Shown here: positions 1 through 9,317 of the stretch, piece after piece
Position numbering within the stretch: the stretch's first letter is position 1
How the letters are laid out: every line of letters starts with the position of its first letter
Source of the DNA: Azohydromonas lata NBRC 102462
GTDB taxonomy: Bacteria > Pseudomonadota > Gammaproteobacteria > Burkholderiales > Burkholderiaceae_C
Assembly: GCF_001571085.1 (NCBI RefSeq)
Contig: NZ_BCTC01000003.1
Location: forward strand, 85,197-149,196
Reading direction: 5' to 3'
Length of the DNA stretch: 64,000 bases
Made by a program: the position numbers and the translations under genes
The notes under the pieces: model-generated
Told to the model about the DNA's origin: nothing
The model's input: only the letters and a program-made list of their open reading frames with translations
Database searches by the model: none

Positions 1-80
1 GCGGCGTCAACGAGGCGCTGGCCCACCTGCGCGCCGGTCGCGCCCGCTACCGCGTGGTGCTGGACGCCGACTTCGACTGA
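1..80 (+). CDS. Zinc-type alcohol dehydrogenase, C-terminal end only
   Basis: Only the last 25 codons are in the window, ending in TGA at 78-80. The tail, with NEALAHLRAG followed by RARYRVVLD, has the look of the extreme C-terminus of medium-chain zinc alcohol dehydrogenases, where a helix ends in a G-x-x-R-Y-R-V-V motif. No catalytic or zinc-binding residue is visible, so substrate and exact subfamily cannot be judged. The next gene starts 87 bp downstream with its own ribosome-binding site, so the two need not be co-transcribed. Confidence 0.65.
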   Translation, partial: GVNEALAHLRAGRARYRVVLDADFD

Positions 81-167
81 CCAGGCCCCGGGCCTCGCCT
101 GGGCCACCACGCCGCAAGGACATCGCGCTTGCAGCAGACTGCGCTTTCCCTTCGGCAAGGAGTCACC

Positions 168-380
168 ATGAGCAAATCCGCACGCATCACCGGGCAAGTC
201 GAATACCGCGAGGGCGACGGCCCCGCGCTGCCCATACGCCCCGGCCTGGTCGAGTACGAGGAGGGCGACCAGGACGTGACCTTGAGCTGGCACGACGGCG
301 ACTACCGCGGCAGCACCGCCCTGCCGCGCGCCGACTGGCAGCGCTTCCTGGAAAGCCAGGACATCGAGCTGCTGGACTGA
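168..380 (+). CDS. Conserved-looking hypothetical protein, 70 aa
   Basis: Small acidic cytoplasmic protein starting MSKSARITGQVEYREG and ending in IELLD. I chose ATG 168 because AAGGAG lies at 157-162, five bases upstream; an in-frame TTG at 129 has no such site. There is no signal peptide, membrane segment or cysteine. The sequence alternates short hydrophobic and acidic stretches (EEGDQDVTLSWHDGDYRGS), suggesting a small beta-rich fold. I do not recognise the family and assign no function. Confidence 0.7.
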   Translation: MSKSARITGQVEYREGDGPALPIRPGLVEYEEGDQDVTLSWHDGDYRGSTALPRADWQRFLESQDIELLD

Positions 381-503
381 GCGCGCCCCGCGCGCGGCGG
401 CCCGCCCGGGGCACACCGGAGGCGGGCCGCGTCTTGAGCTATCTTTCGGGGGCATGGGCAGCCCGTTGCCGCCTCAACCGAAAAGAGTTTTCAGGAGAAA
501 AGA

Positions 504-1046
504 ATGCGCCATCTCTTGGCCGCGCTCGCGTTGTGCCCGCTTGCCGCGCTGGCCGCCCCGTCGGACTCGCCCTGGACGCCGGACCGCGCCTTCGTCCAAT
601 ACGGCGAGCAGACCGACACCCGCGCCGTCACGCTGGGCCTGAACTGGGACTGGTCCTGGTCGCGCCCCCTGGGCAGCGGGCTGCTCAGCGGCTACCACGA
701 CCTCGCCATCGGACGCTGGCGTGCCGAGGTGGACGAGGGCCACAAGAATTTCACCCAGCTCGGCTACACGCCCGTGCTGCGCTGGTGGAGCAGCGGCCAG
801 CCCGGCGGCTTCTTCGTCGAGGGCGGCATTGGCGTCAACGTCGTCTCGCCGCGCTTTCACACCGTGGAAAAGCGGGTGGGCAGCAATTTCACCTTCGGCG
901 ACCACCTGGGCGCCGGGTGGCGCAGCAGCGGCGGCACGGAAGTGTCGTTGCGCTTTCAACACTTCTCCAACGGCGGCCTGGCCGATCCCAACCCGGCCGT
1001 GGACTTCTGGCAGGTGCGCCTGAGCATCCCGCTGCAGACTCCGTAG
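504..1046 (+). CDS. pagL: PagL-like acyloxyacyl hydrolase (lipid A 3-O-deacylase)
   Basis: Predicted outer-membrane beta-barrel enzyme that removes the 3-O acyl chain from lipid A. The 180-residue length fits the family. A signal peptide (residues 1-18, ending LAALAA) precedes alternating strands rich in W, Y and F. The hallmark H-x-S motif is present as RFQHFSNGGL, with His153 and Ser155 as the probable catalytic pair. In Pseudomonas PagL the third residue is Glu twelve positions after the Ser; here that position is Asp167. ATG 504 is preceded by AGGAGA at 493-498. It is alone between unrelated genes. The family call is fairly safe; activity with Asp in place of Glu is uncertain. Confidence 0.8.
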   Translation: MRHLLAALALCPLAALAAPSDSPWTPDRAFVQYGEQTDTRAVTLGLNWDWSWSRPLGSGLLSGYHDLAIGRWRAEVDEGHKNFTQLGYTPVLRWWSSGQPGGFFVEGGIGVNVVSPRFHTVEKRVGSNFTFGDHLGAGWRSSGGTEVSLRFQHFSNGGLADPNPAVDFWQVRLSIPLQTP

Positions 1047-1172
1047 TTCGCCTCTGGCGGCGGCGCACCACGGGGCTACCCTGACAAGCCTCGCGCCCGC
1101 CGCATCACCGGCCGCCCGCCCCGGGCGGCCACCCTTGGGCGGCGGCGCCTCACCCCTCGCAGGGAGCGCGCC

Positions 1173-2864
<1,692 letters not shown>

Positions 2865-2902
2865 GCGCCCCCACCCGCCCCCAACGCGACGAAAGGCCCG
2901 CA

Positions 2903-4450
2903 TTGAGCGACCTCACCACCTCCCACCTGACGCTGGAGCCGGGCTGCGTGCCGCTGTCCACCTGGCACCGGCTGTGGACCGCGCCCGCCGCCGTGGCACT
3001 CGCCGACGGCGCCTGGGCGCCCGTGCGCGCCTCGGCCGATGCCGTCGCGGCGCTGCTGGCGCGCGGCGAGCCCGCCTACGGCATCAACACCGGCTTCGGC
3101 AAGCTGGCCCACACCCACATCCCGGACGAGCAGCTCGCGCAACTGCAGCGAAATCTCATCCTGTCGCACGCCGTGGGCACGGGCGACGATTTACCGGACG
3201 CCGTGGTCCGCCTCGTCCTCGCCACCAAGGCCGCCTCCCTCGCGCGCGGCTGGTCGGGCGTGCGCCCCCTCGTGATCGAGTCGCTGCTGGCGCTGCTGAA
3301 CGCCGGCATCAGCCCCTGCATCCCGGCCAAAGGGTCGGTCGGCGCCAGCGGCGACCTCGCGCCGCTGGCGCACATGACCCTGGCGCTCATGGGCGAGGGC
3401 GACGTGCGCGTGGACGGCGTGCGCCGCCCGGCCATGCAGGCGCTGCGCGAGGCGGGCTTGCGGCCCCTGGAGCTCGCGCCCAAGGAAGGGCTGGCACTGA
3501 TCAACGGCACGCAGGTGTCGACGGCGCTGGCGCTGCACGGCCTGTTCATGGCGCAGCGGGTGCTGGAAGCCTCCACCGCCGTGGGCGCGCTCTCGGTGGA
3601 CGCCGCGCGCGGCAGCGACGCGCCTTTCGACGAGCGCATCCACGCCGTGCGCGGCCAGCCGGGCCAGATGGCGCTGGCGCGCGCCTACCGCGCGCTGCTG
3701 GCGGGCAGCGAGATCCGGCGCTCGCACCTCGTCTACGACGAGCGCGTGCAGGACCCCTACAGCCTGCGCTGCCAGCCCCAGGTGCTGGGCGCCTGCCGCG
3801 ACTTGCTGCTGCAGGCCGCGCGCACGCTGCACATCGAGGCCAACGCCGTCACCGACAACCCGCTGCTGTTCGACGGCCACGCCCTCTCAGGCGGCAACTT
3901 CCACGCCGAGCCGGTGGCCTTCGCGGCCGACCAGATCGCCCTGGCCGTGGCCGAGACCGGCGCGCTGGCCGAGCGGCGCATCGCGCTGCTCATAGACGCC
4001 AACCTCTCCGGGCTGCCGCCCTTCCTGGTGCGCGACGCGGGGCTGAACTCGGGGTTCATGATCGCCCACGTCACCGCCGCGGCCCTGGCCTCCGAGAACA
4101 AGTCGCTCGCGCACCCGGCCAGCGTGGACAGCCTGCCCACCTCCGCCAACCAGGAGGACCACGTCAGCATGGCGACCTTCGCCGCGCGGCGGCTGCAGGA
4201 GATGGCGCTCAACACCGCCACCATCGTCGCCATCGAGTGGCTCACCGCCGCGCAGGGCGTGGATTTCCACGCGCCGCTGGCCACCTCCGAGCCGCTGCAG
4301 GGGCTGCACGCGCTGCTGCGCGGCGCCGTCACGCACTACGACCGCGACCGGCTGCTGGCCCCCGACATCGAAGCCGCCCGCGCCCTGCTGCTGCAAGGCG
4401 CCATCACCCGCACCTTGGCGCAGCCGCTGGCGGCGCTGTGGCACGACTGA
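2903..4450 (+). CDS. hutH: Histidine ammonia-lyase
   Basis: First enzyme of histidine catabolism, releasing ammonia from L-histidine to form urocanate in the cytoplasm. The 515-residue length is typical. The MIO prosthetic group would form from Ala148-Ser149-Gly150 in the [12 protein letters not shown] motif. Other family marks are [11 protein letters not shown] near the N-terminus and [14 protein letters not shown] in the C-terminal half. The best start is the TTG at 2903 preceded by GAAAGG; there is no nearby in-frame ATG that keeps the N-terminal domain complete. It lies between hutU and hutI, 11 bp from the latter, so an operon is likely. Confidence 0.96.
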   Translation: MSDLTTSHLTLEPGCVPLSTWHRLWTAPAAVALADGAWAPVRASADAVAALLARGEPAYGINTGFGKLAHTHIPDEQLAQLQRNLILSHAVGTGDDLPDAVVRLVLATKAASLARGWSGVRPLVIESLLALLNAGISPCIPAKGSVGASGDLAPLAHMTLALMGEGDVRVDGVRRPAMQALREAGLRPLELAPKEGLALINGTQVSTALALHGLFMAQRVLEASTAVGALSVDAARGSDAPFDERIHAVRGQPGQMALARAYRALLAGSEIRRSHLVYDERVQDPYSLRCQPQVLGACRDLLLQAARTLHIEANAVTDNPLLFDGHALSGGNFHAEPVAFAADQIALAVAETGALAERRIALLIDANLSGLPPFLVRDAGLNSGFMIAHVTAAALASENKSLAHPASVDSLPTSANQEDHVSMATFAARRLQEMALNTATIVAIEWLTAAQGVDFHAPLATSEPLQGLHALLRGAVTHYDRDRLLAPDIEAARALLLQGAITRTLAQPLAALWHD

Positions 4451-4461
4451 GGCCCACCGCC

Positions 4462-5736
4462 ATGAGCACCGCCGCCGCCGCCCCCGACCCCGCCGCCACT
4501 GCCGCCGCTGCGTCCCACTGGGACGCGCTCTGGCTCAACGTCCGGCTCATGCCGCTGACGGCCGCCGACCCTGCCGCCACCGTGCGCGACGGCGCGCTGG
4601 CCGTGCGCGATGGCCGTATCGCCTGGCTGGGCCCGCGCGCGGCGCTGCCCGCCGACGCCGCGGCCAAGCGCGTGCACGACGGCGGCGGCGGCTGGCTGCT
4701 GCCGGGCTTCATCGACTGCCACACCCACGTCGTCCACGCCGGCCAGCGCAGCGAGGAATTCGAGCTGCGCATGCAGGGCGAGAGCTACGAAGCCATCGCG
4801 CGCCGCGGCGGCGGCATTCTCAGCACCGTGCGCACCACGCGCGCCGCCAGTGAGGACGCCCTGTTCGCGCAAAGCCTGCCGCGCGTGCGCAACCTCCTGC
4901 GCGAGGGCGTGACCACGCTGGAAGTGAAGTCCGGCTACGGCCTGGAGCCGCACAGCGAGGCGCGCATGCTGCGCGTGGCCCGCCGCCTGGGCCGCGAATT
5001 GCCGCTGCGGGTCCGGACCACGTTCCTGGGCGCCCACGCCGTGCCGCCGGAATTCGCCGGCCGAGCCGACGACTACATCACCCTGCTCTGCGACGACATG
5101 CTGCCCGCGCTGGCGGCTGACAACCTGGTGGACGCGGTGGACGCGTTTTGCGAGCACATCGCCTTTTCAGCGGCGCAGGTGCAGCGGCTGTTCGAGGTGG
5201 CGCAGCGCCTGCACCTGCCCGTGAAGCTGCACGCCGGTCAGCTTTCCGACTTGGGCGGCGCCGAGTTGGTCGCGCGCTTTGGCGGCCTCTCCGCCGATCA
5301 CCTGGAAGAAATTTCCGACGCCGGCATAGACGCGCTGCGCCGCGCCGGCTGCGTGGCCGTGCTGCTGCCCGGCGCCGTGCATTTCCTGCAAGTCAAGGAG
5401 CGTCCGCCCGTTGCGAAGCTGCGGGCCGCGGGCGTTCCCATGGCACTGGCCAGCGACTGCAACCCGGGCACCTCGCCCATGCCCTCCGTCCTGGCCGCGC
5501 TCAACCTGGGCTGCCTGCTGCTGGGCCTCACGCCCGTGGAAGCGCTGGCCGGCGCCACCTGCCACGCCGCGGCGGCCCTGGGCCTGGCGCATGAAACCGG
5601 CAGCCTGGAGCCGGGAAAGGCCGCCGACTTCGCGCTGTGGGACGTGGAGCGCCCAGCGCAGCTCTGCGCCACGCTGGGTTTCAACGCCTGCCGGCAGGTG
5701 GTGTTCGGCGGCGAGCTGCGGCCGCTTCAGGCCTGA
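4462..5736 (+). CDS. hutI: Imidazolonepropionase
   Basis: Metal-dependent amidohydrolase that opens the imidazolone ring to give N-formimino-L-glutamate, the third step of the Hut pathway. 424 aa. Metal ligands are visible in FIDCHTHVVHAG; further family motifs are YEAIARRGGGILSTV, LEVKSGYGL, FLGAHAVPPEF, KLHAGQLSDLGG and ALASDCNPGTSP. ATG 4462 is 11 bp after the hutH stop, consistent with co-translation. The N-terminus carries an unusual alanine-rich stretch of about 18 residues before the conserved part, so a slightly later start is conceivable. It ends the hut cluster; the next gene is convergent. Confidence 0.96.
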   Translation: MSTAAAAPDPAATAAAASHWDALWLNVRLMPLTAADPAATVRDGALAVRDGRIAWLGPRAALPADAAAKRVHDGGGGWLLPGFIDCHTHVVHAGQRSEEFELRMQGESYEAIARRGGGILSTVRTTRAASEDALFAQSLPRVRNLLREGVTTLEVKSGYGLEPHSEARMLRVARRLGRELPLRVRTTFLGAHAVPPEFAGRADDYITLLCDDMLPALAADNLVDAVDAFCEHIAFSAAQVQRLFEVAQRLHLPVKLHAGQLSDLGGAELVARFGGLSADHLEEISDAGIDALRRAGCVAVLLPGAVHFLQVKERPPVAKLRAAGVPMALASDCNPGTSPMPSVLAALNLGCLLLGLTPVEALAGATCHAAAALGLAHETGSLEPGKAADFALWDVERPAQLCATLGFNACRQVVFGGELRPLQA

Positions 5737-5833
5737 GCAAGGGCGGCCGCAAAGGCGCGCGAATGGCGTGCACGGCGCGGCTCACCCCGCAGCGGCTTGC
5801 CCAATCCTTCATGGGGCTGTGGCGCCCGCAGCT

Positions 5834-6262
5834 TCAAAACTTGGCGTCGGCCAGCTCGCGCAAATAGCCGCGCAGCAGCCAGCTGGAGACGTCCTTGACC
5901 GCGTCGCCGGCCAGCAGCGTGTTGTCCACACCGCGCACCAGAAAGGGTTGCGGGTCCTTGGGCGGATAGGGCTCGCAGTCGGGAAAGCGGCGCTGGAAGC
6001 GCGCCACCACGGCCGGCGCCCATTTGTCCCGGTGCACGCCGATGCACAGGGAATGTCCGCGGTCGCGCCACAGCTCGGACCACAGGCCCAAATACAGCAC
6101 CGGCTGGCGGCGGCGCAGCAGATACATGCCGTAGTCGCCCTCGGACCAGCGCTTGTGGAAGACGCCCTCCACGTGGAAGCCGGCCGATTCGAAGCACGGA
6201 GCGATCTGCTCCATGAAGTCGAACATCTTTCGCACCGCGGGCGCCGTGGCGACGGTGAACAT
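5834..6262 (-). CDS. Hypothetical protein, 142 aa
   Basis: Cytoplasmic-looking protein without signal peptide or membrane helix. It is rich in aromatic residues and Arg (YLLRRRQPVLYLGLWSELWRDRG) and has one central Cys in HSLCIGVHRDKW. I do not recognise the fold. It is the downstream member of a two-gene minus-strand unit, 10 bp after the CopD-like membrane gene, so it is probably co-transcribed with it. It converges on hutI with a 97-bp gap that holds no obvious terminator. Confidence 0.65.
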   Translation of the reverse strand: MFTVATAPAVRKMFDFMEQIAPCFESAGFHVEGVFHKRWSEGDYGMYLLRRRQPVLYLGLWSELWRDRGHSLCIGVHRDKWAPAVVARFQRRFPDCEPYPPKDPQPFLVRGVDNTLLAGDAVKDVSSWLLRGYLRELADAKF

Positions 6263-6272
6263 GCGCCGGCCC

Positions 6273-6722
6273 TCAGCGGCCCGCCACGGCCGCGGCCACG
6301 GTGACCACGCCCAGCGTCAGGTTGAACGCCACCAGTTGCCGTATGCCGTTGAGCGCCTGTGCCGCGGCCGGCCACTCGGCGGCGGCGCTGTGACGGCGCA
6401 GCCGCGGGAACAGCACGCCGTAGAGGTAGGCGAACACCACCGCCATCGTGATGCCCAGCCCCTGCATCACGTGCCAGCCGATGGGCGCGTTCTTGAAGCC
6501 GGTCTGCGCCATGAGGCTGAAGCCCGTGGCCAGGAGGATGAGCACCAGCCCCGCCACCACGGGCAGGAAGCGCGAGAACACGCCCACCCAAAGTTTCAAA
6601 CGCTGCGGCGGCTCCAGCACCTCGGCCGCGGCCGGGCGCAGGCAGAAATAGGCGAAGAACATGCCGCCCACCCACGTGACGGCACCCAACAGGTGCAGGA
6701 ACAACAGGGCGGAACGCGGCAT
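6273..6722 (-). CDS. CopD-like integral membrane protein, 149 aa
   Basis: Four predicted transmembrane segments: FLHLLGAVTWVGGMFFAYF near the N-terminus, a central VVAGLVLILLATGFSL, MAVVFAYLYGVLF, and a C-terminal VAFNLTLGVVTVAAAVAG. The opening H-x-x-G-A-V-T-W-V-G-G-M-F-F pattern is typical of small proteins related to the CopD copper-resistance membrane domain, where a conserved His in helix 1 may bind metal or heme. Metal transport is not shown by the sequence. It sits 10 bp ahead of an unknown gene in the same orientation. Confidence 0.65.
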   Translation of the reverse strand: MPRSALLFLHLLGAVTWVGGMFFAYFCLRPAAAEVLEPPQRLKLWVGVFSRFLPVVAGLVLILLATGFSLMAQTGFKNAPIGWHVMQGLGITMAVVFAYLYGVLFPRLRRHSAAAEWPAAAQALNGIRQLVAFNLTLGVVTVAAAVAGR

Positions 6723-6820
6723 GTGCAGGGGGGCTTGTCAAGCGGCGGTGCGAAGGGGTGGCGGCAGTCTACAGACCACGCACCGGCATTCCCCTGACAT
6801 CGGCGGTTTACAGCGCGGGT

Positions 6821-7003
6821 TTACAGCACCAGTCGCATGGCCCGCATGGGCGAGATGCTGGAACCCTGGCGCACATAGAAGCGTTGCGCGTCCGCGTTGA
6901 CCTCGTCGGTGGGCAGCGTGATGCGCCGGCAGCCCCGCGCGCGGGCCTGGGCGATGGCCTCGCCCAGCAGCTCTTGGCCCAGGCCGGTGCGGCCGTTTCC
7001 ATC
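6821..7003 (-). pseudogene. Truncated GNAT acetyltransferase remnant (C-terminal part)
   Basis: Reading on the minus strand to a TAA at 6821-6823, about 55 codons look like the second half of a GNAT N-acetyltransferase: TGLGQELLGEAIAQARARG (motif A, acetyl-CoA binding), then RRITLPTDEVNADAQRFYVRQG (motif B region) and a short tail. The N-terminal half is missing: upstream of this point the DNA belongs to the DUF2238 gene, whose stop is at 7011-7013. The left boundary is approximate. It looks like a decayed gene cut by arrival of the neighbouring block. Confidence 0.6.
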
Positions 7004-7010
7004 GTGATGT

Positions 7011-7634
7011 TCAAGCCGGTCCCTGGAGTTTTCGAATCTGCCCGTCCTGCAGCCGTGAAAACAGCAGCAGCGCCGTGACCGAGCCCACCAGCGCCATGAA
7101 CATGTCCGACTGGGTATCCCACGGATCGCCCTGGGTGCCCAGGAATTCGTCGGCACCCTGGCCCAATGCCAGGGCCGCGGCCCATTCGATCAATTCATAG
7201 CCGGCACTCACCGCCAGGACGATGCAAACCACGACGAAATTCAGCATGGCTCGCCCGCGCACCTGGCTGCCGCGGATGAGAATTTCCCGAGCTGCCAGTG
7301 CCGGCACCAAGCCCTGGAAAAAGTGGCCTATTTTGTCGTAGGGATTGCGGTGCCAGCCGAACAGGTCCGCCATCCAGAAACCCAGTGGCACACGCGCATA
7401 CGAATAGGCGCCGCCCAACATGAGCACGCAGGCGTGCGCGAATATGCAGGCGTACAGCAGCGGGGTGAGCGGAAATTTTCCGTGGGTGGCCGCCAGCAGG
7501 GGCAGCGCGATGACAATTGGGAATATTTCCAGCAGCCAGGTCGTGCGGTCGTAGGGATGCCAGCCGGAGAGGGCTAACAACGTCAACAGCAAAAGCAATG
7601 CTGCCGGCAAAAACATCTTATTTAAAGCACTCAT
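7011..7634 (-). CDS. DUF2238 (YjdF-type) membrane protein
   Basis: 207-residue multi-pass inner-membrane protein of unknown function. Family marks are GWHPYDRTTWLLEIFPIV near the N-terminus, WHRNPYDKIGHFFQGLVPAL in the middle, and GTQGDPWDTQSDMFMA near the C-terminus. About six transmembrane helices are apparent. Conserved His and Asp residues at the membrane face are typical of the family. ATG 7632-7634 is used. Base composition is visibly lower in GC than the hut and kyn regions, shared with the genes up to about 9.3 kb. Its 3' end abuts the GNAT remnant. Confidence 0.85.
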   Translation of the reverse strand: MSALNKMFLPAALLLLLTLLALSGWHPYDRTTWLLEIFPIVIALPLLAATHGKFPLTPLLYACIFAHACVLMLGGAYSYARVPLGFWMADLFGWHRNPYDKIGHFFQGLVPALAAREILIRGSQVRGRAMLNFVVVCIVLAVSAGYELIEWAAALALGQGADEFLGTQGDPWDTQSDMFMALVGSVTALLLFSRLQDGQIRKLQGPA

Positions 7635-7661
7635 GGGAAAAGCAAATCATCACATCAACCC

Positions 7662-8048
7662 TCACCGGGGCAAATATTCCTCCAGATCCTTGATGCGTCT
7701 TTCCGCACGGCTTCGCATGCATCCCAGATACACGAGGTTCCGCATGGAACCGTCCATATGGTAAGCATATTGTGCATCACAATCCGACTGCCTGAACCTG
7801 ATCCATGCACGCTGCGCTTCCAGCAATTTCTTTCTGACTTCAGAGTATTTTTCAAGCTCCTCGTCCGGCTTATCCAATTCTTTCATCACGCGTTGATAAA
7901 CCTCGTTCAAACGTACTTCCACTGCTTTCTGCTCGATGGCTGCGCAATCATTCATATCCATCGTGTTCATCGCATTCTTGCAATCCAGCGCATGGGCAGG
8001 CAAAGCAGCTAGGAAAGCCGCGCACAGGACGAACAGGCAATTTTTCAT
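7662..8048 (-). CDS. Periplasmic LprI/DUF1311-like protein
   Basis: 128-residue exported protein with a signal peptide (MKNCLFVLCAAFLAALPAHA). The mature part begins LDCKNAMNTMDMNDCAAIEQ and contains a KKLLEAQRAWIRFRQSDC block and LGCMRSRAERRIKDLE. This spacing of four cysteines around a WIRFRQSDC core is characteristic of the DUF1311 family that includes the lysozyme inhibitor LprI. A role in protecting the wall from lysozyme is only family-based inference. I chose ATG 8048 over an in-frame start at 8078 because it begins the signal peptide. Codon use is AT-richer than the bulk of the window. Confidence 0.8.
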   Translation of the reverse strand: MKNCLFVLCAAFLAALPAHALDCKNAMNTMDMNDCAAIEQKAVEVRLNEVYQRVMKELDKPDEELEKYSEVRKKLLEAQRAWIRFRQSDCDAQYAYHMDGSMRNLVYLGCMRSRAERRIKDLEEYLPR

Positions 8049-8092
8049 CGAAGTGGACAAGTTGAAGGTTGATATCATTTGCCGCTGGATTT

Positions 8093-8629
8093 CTATTCTG
8101 GTGCCATGCCGTACGCCAAAAAGCCTTGAGGAATATAATCCAGCATGGCTGACGCGATGATCTCGAAATCGTGCCTCGGTATTTCCAGGTGCCCAAACCT
8201 GAAGCTGTAGCCCCAGCGGCTTTTATCCTGGATAAACGACAGCTTGTGCAGCATGGGGCGTATGGGTGCCTGCGCCGCCTGCAGGAAATCAATGTCCCGC
8301 CGGAACGGCACGAAGCCGGGGAACATTTCAAACGAATAAACTTCGGCGCCCACCACCCGCCCAATCGCCGTGAATTTCTGGCAGGGCGTGGACTCGTCCA
8401 TCACCTCCTTGGGCGAGTAGTAAATGATCCAGTCGCCCACCGACATGCGCTTGAGCGGCTGCGCCTTGCCATGGCAGAGCTGGCAAAAGCCGCCGGCCTG
8501 GCCCAAGGCCACATGCTCGCGCGAGGCCACGCCTATCCAGTAGCGGGTCGGTTTTCCAGCGTTGGCCAGCGGTTTTCTGGCCATACCTTCCACCGGCGCG
8601 AAATCCATGGGAAAGCTGAGTTGGTCCAT
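8093..8629 (-). CDS. EVE domain-containing protein
   Basis: 178-residue cytoplasmic protein. The EVE (PUA-like) fold is indicated by RYWIGVASREHVALG followed by GFCQLCHGKAQPLKRMSVGD and DWIIYYSPKE, with a C-terminal RWGYSFRFGHLEIP block. EVE domains bind modified bases or RNA and are often found with restriction or toxin genes. No such partner lies beside it here. The protein has a leader of about 28 residues before the domain (MDQLSFPMDFAPVEG...), which could mean a later true start. It lies in the lower-GC block between the LprI-like gene and a GNAT gene. Confidence 0.82.
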   Translation of the reverse strand: MDQLSFPMDFAPVEGMARKPLANAGKPTRYWIGVASREHVALGQAGGFCQLCHGKAQPLKRMSVGDWIIYYSPKEVMDESTPCQKFTAIGRVVGAEVYSFEMFPGFVPFRRDIDFLQAAQAPIRPMLHKLSFIQDKSRWGYSFRFGHLEIPRHDFEIIASAMLDYIPQGFLAYGMAPE

Positions 8630-8650
8630 GATTTTTATTGAAATAACACT

Positions 8651-9157
8651 TCAAATGCCAGCTGGCTTTTGAATTTTCTTGACGTAAACACCATACTCGA
8701 CGCCATGAATATCCGGCGTTCGCGACACCCATTGGAAACCCATGCGCTCGTACATGGGCAGCGCGACATCCATGATCTTGCTGGTGTGCAGCGCAAATTC
8801 CGTCGCACCGTCCCGCTCGGCCCGCTGCAGGCATGCCCGCGCCAAGGCCCGCCCAATACCCCGCCCCCGTGCACCCGGCGCCACGACCAGCATGCGCATG
8901 ATGGGCCAGTGCGGCTTGAAGAAATCCGCCTTGGTGGCACCGGGACCCACGTAGGCAACGGCGCCGAGAATTCTTCCATCCAGTTCAGCCAGCACGATTT
9001 CACCGGTCTGCGCCAGTGCGGCCATGTTGGCGATTTTGGACTGGAATAACGGCCAGTCCTGGTAAGCGCCTTCGTATTGTTGAAAAGCTTCAAGTGCCAG
9101 GGCGTTGATCCGTGCAGCGTCCTGGAAACAAAACTCTCTCAAGGAAAAATCATTCAT
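8651..9157 (-). CDS. GNAT family N-acetyltransferase
   Basis: 168 aa. The acetyl-CoA-binding motif A is clear as MRMLVVAPGARGRGIGRALARACLQRA, preceded by the beta-strand pair EIVLAELDGRILGAVAYVGPG and followed by the motif B stretch ALPMYERMGFQWVS. The N-terminus (MNDFSLREFCFQDAARINAL) is the usual substrate-binding half. The substrate is not predictable. It is complete, unlike the GNAT remnant near 6.9 kb, and reads in the same direction as the EVE gene 21 bp downstream. An AT-rich stretch with a perfect AAATAATTATTT palindrome (9266-9277) lies in its upstream gap. Confidence 0.85.
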   Translation of the reverse strand: MNDFSLREFCFQDAARINALALEAFQQYEGAYQDWPLFQSKIANMAALAQTGEIVLAELDGRILGAVAYVGPGATKADFFKPHWPIMRMLVVAPGARGRGIGRALARACLQRAERDGATEFALHTSKIMDVALPMYERMGFQWVSRTPDIHGVEYGVYVKKIQKPAGI

Positions 9158-9317
9158 CGCGGGCAGCCACGCTGTCGGGAGTGGTCGGATTCACCCGCAA
9201 CGATAAGGCTGCCGCAATTTTTCGACCTTCGTGTTTCTCTTTTTCCAGGCAAATATTCGGACAGGAAATAATTATTTACGGCAATCCGTGAAGAATTACC
9301 GCTGCGGCAACCCGCCG

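Noticed and set aside
129..167. TTG start for the 70-aa protein at 168
   Set aside because: No ribosome-binding site before 129, while AAGGAG sits correctly ahead of ATG 168.
9266..9277. AAATAATTATTT as a Fur box
   Set aside because: Only an AT-rich 12-bp palindrome; it lacks the 19-bp Fur pattern, and the downstream GNAT gene gives no iron link.
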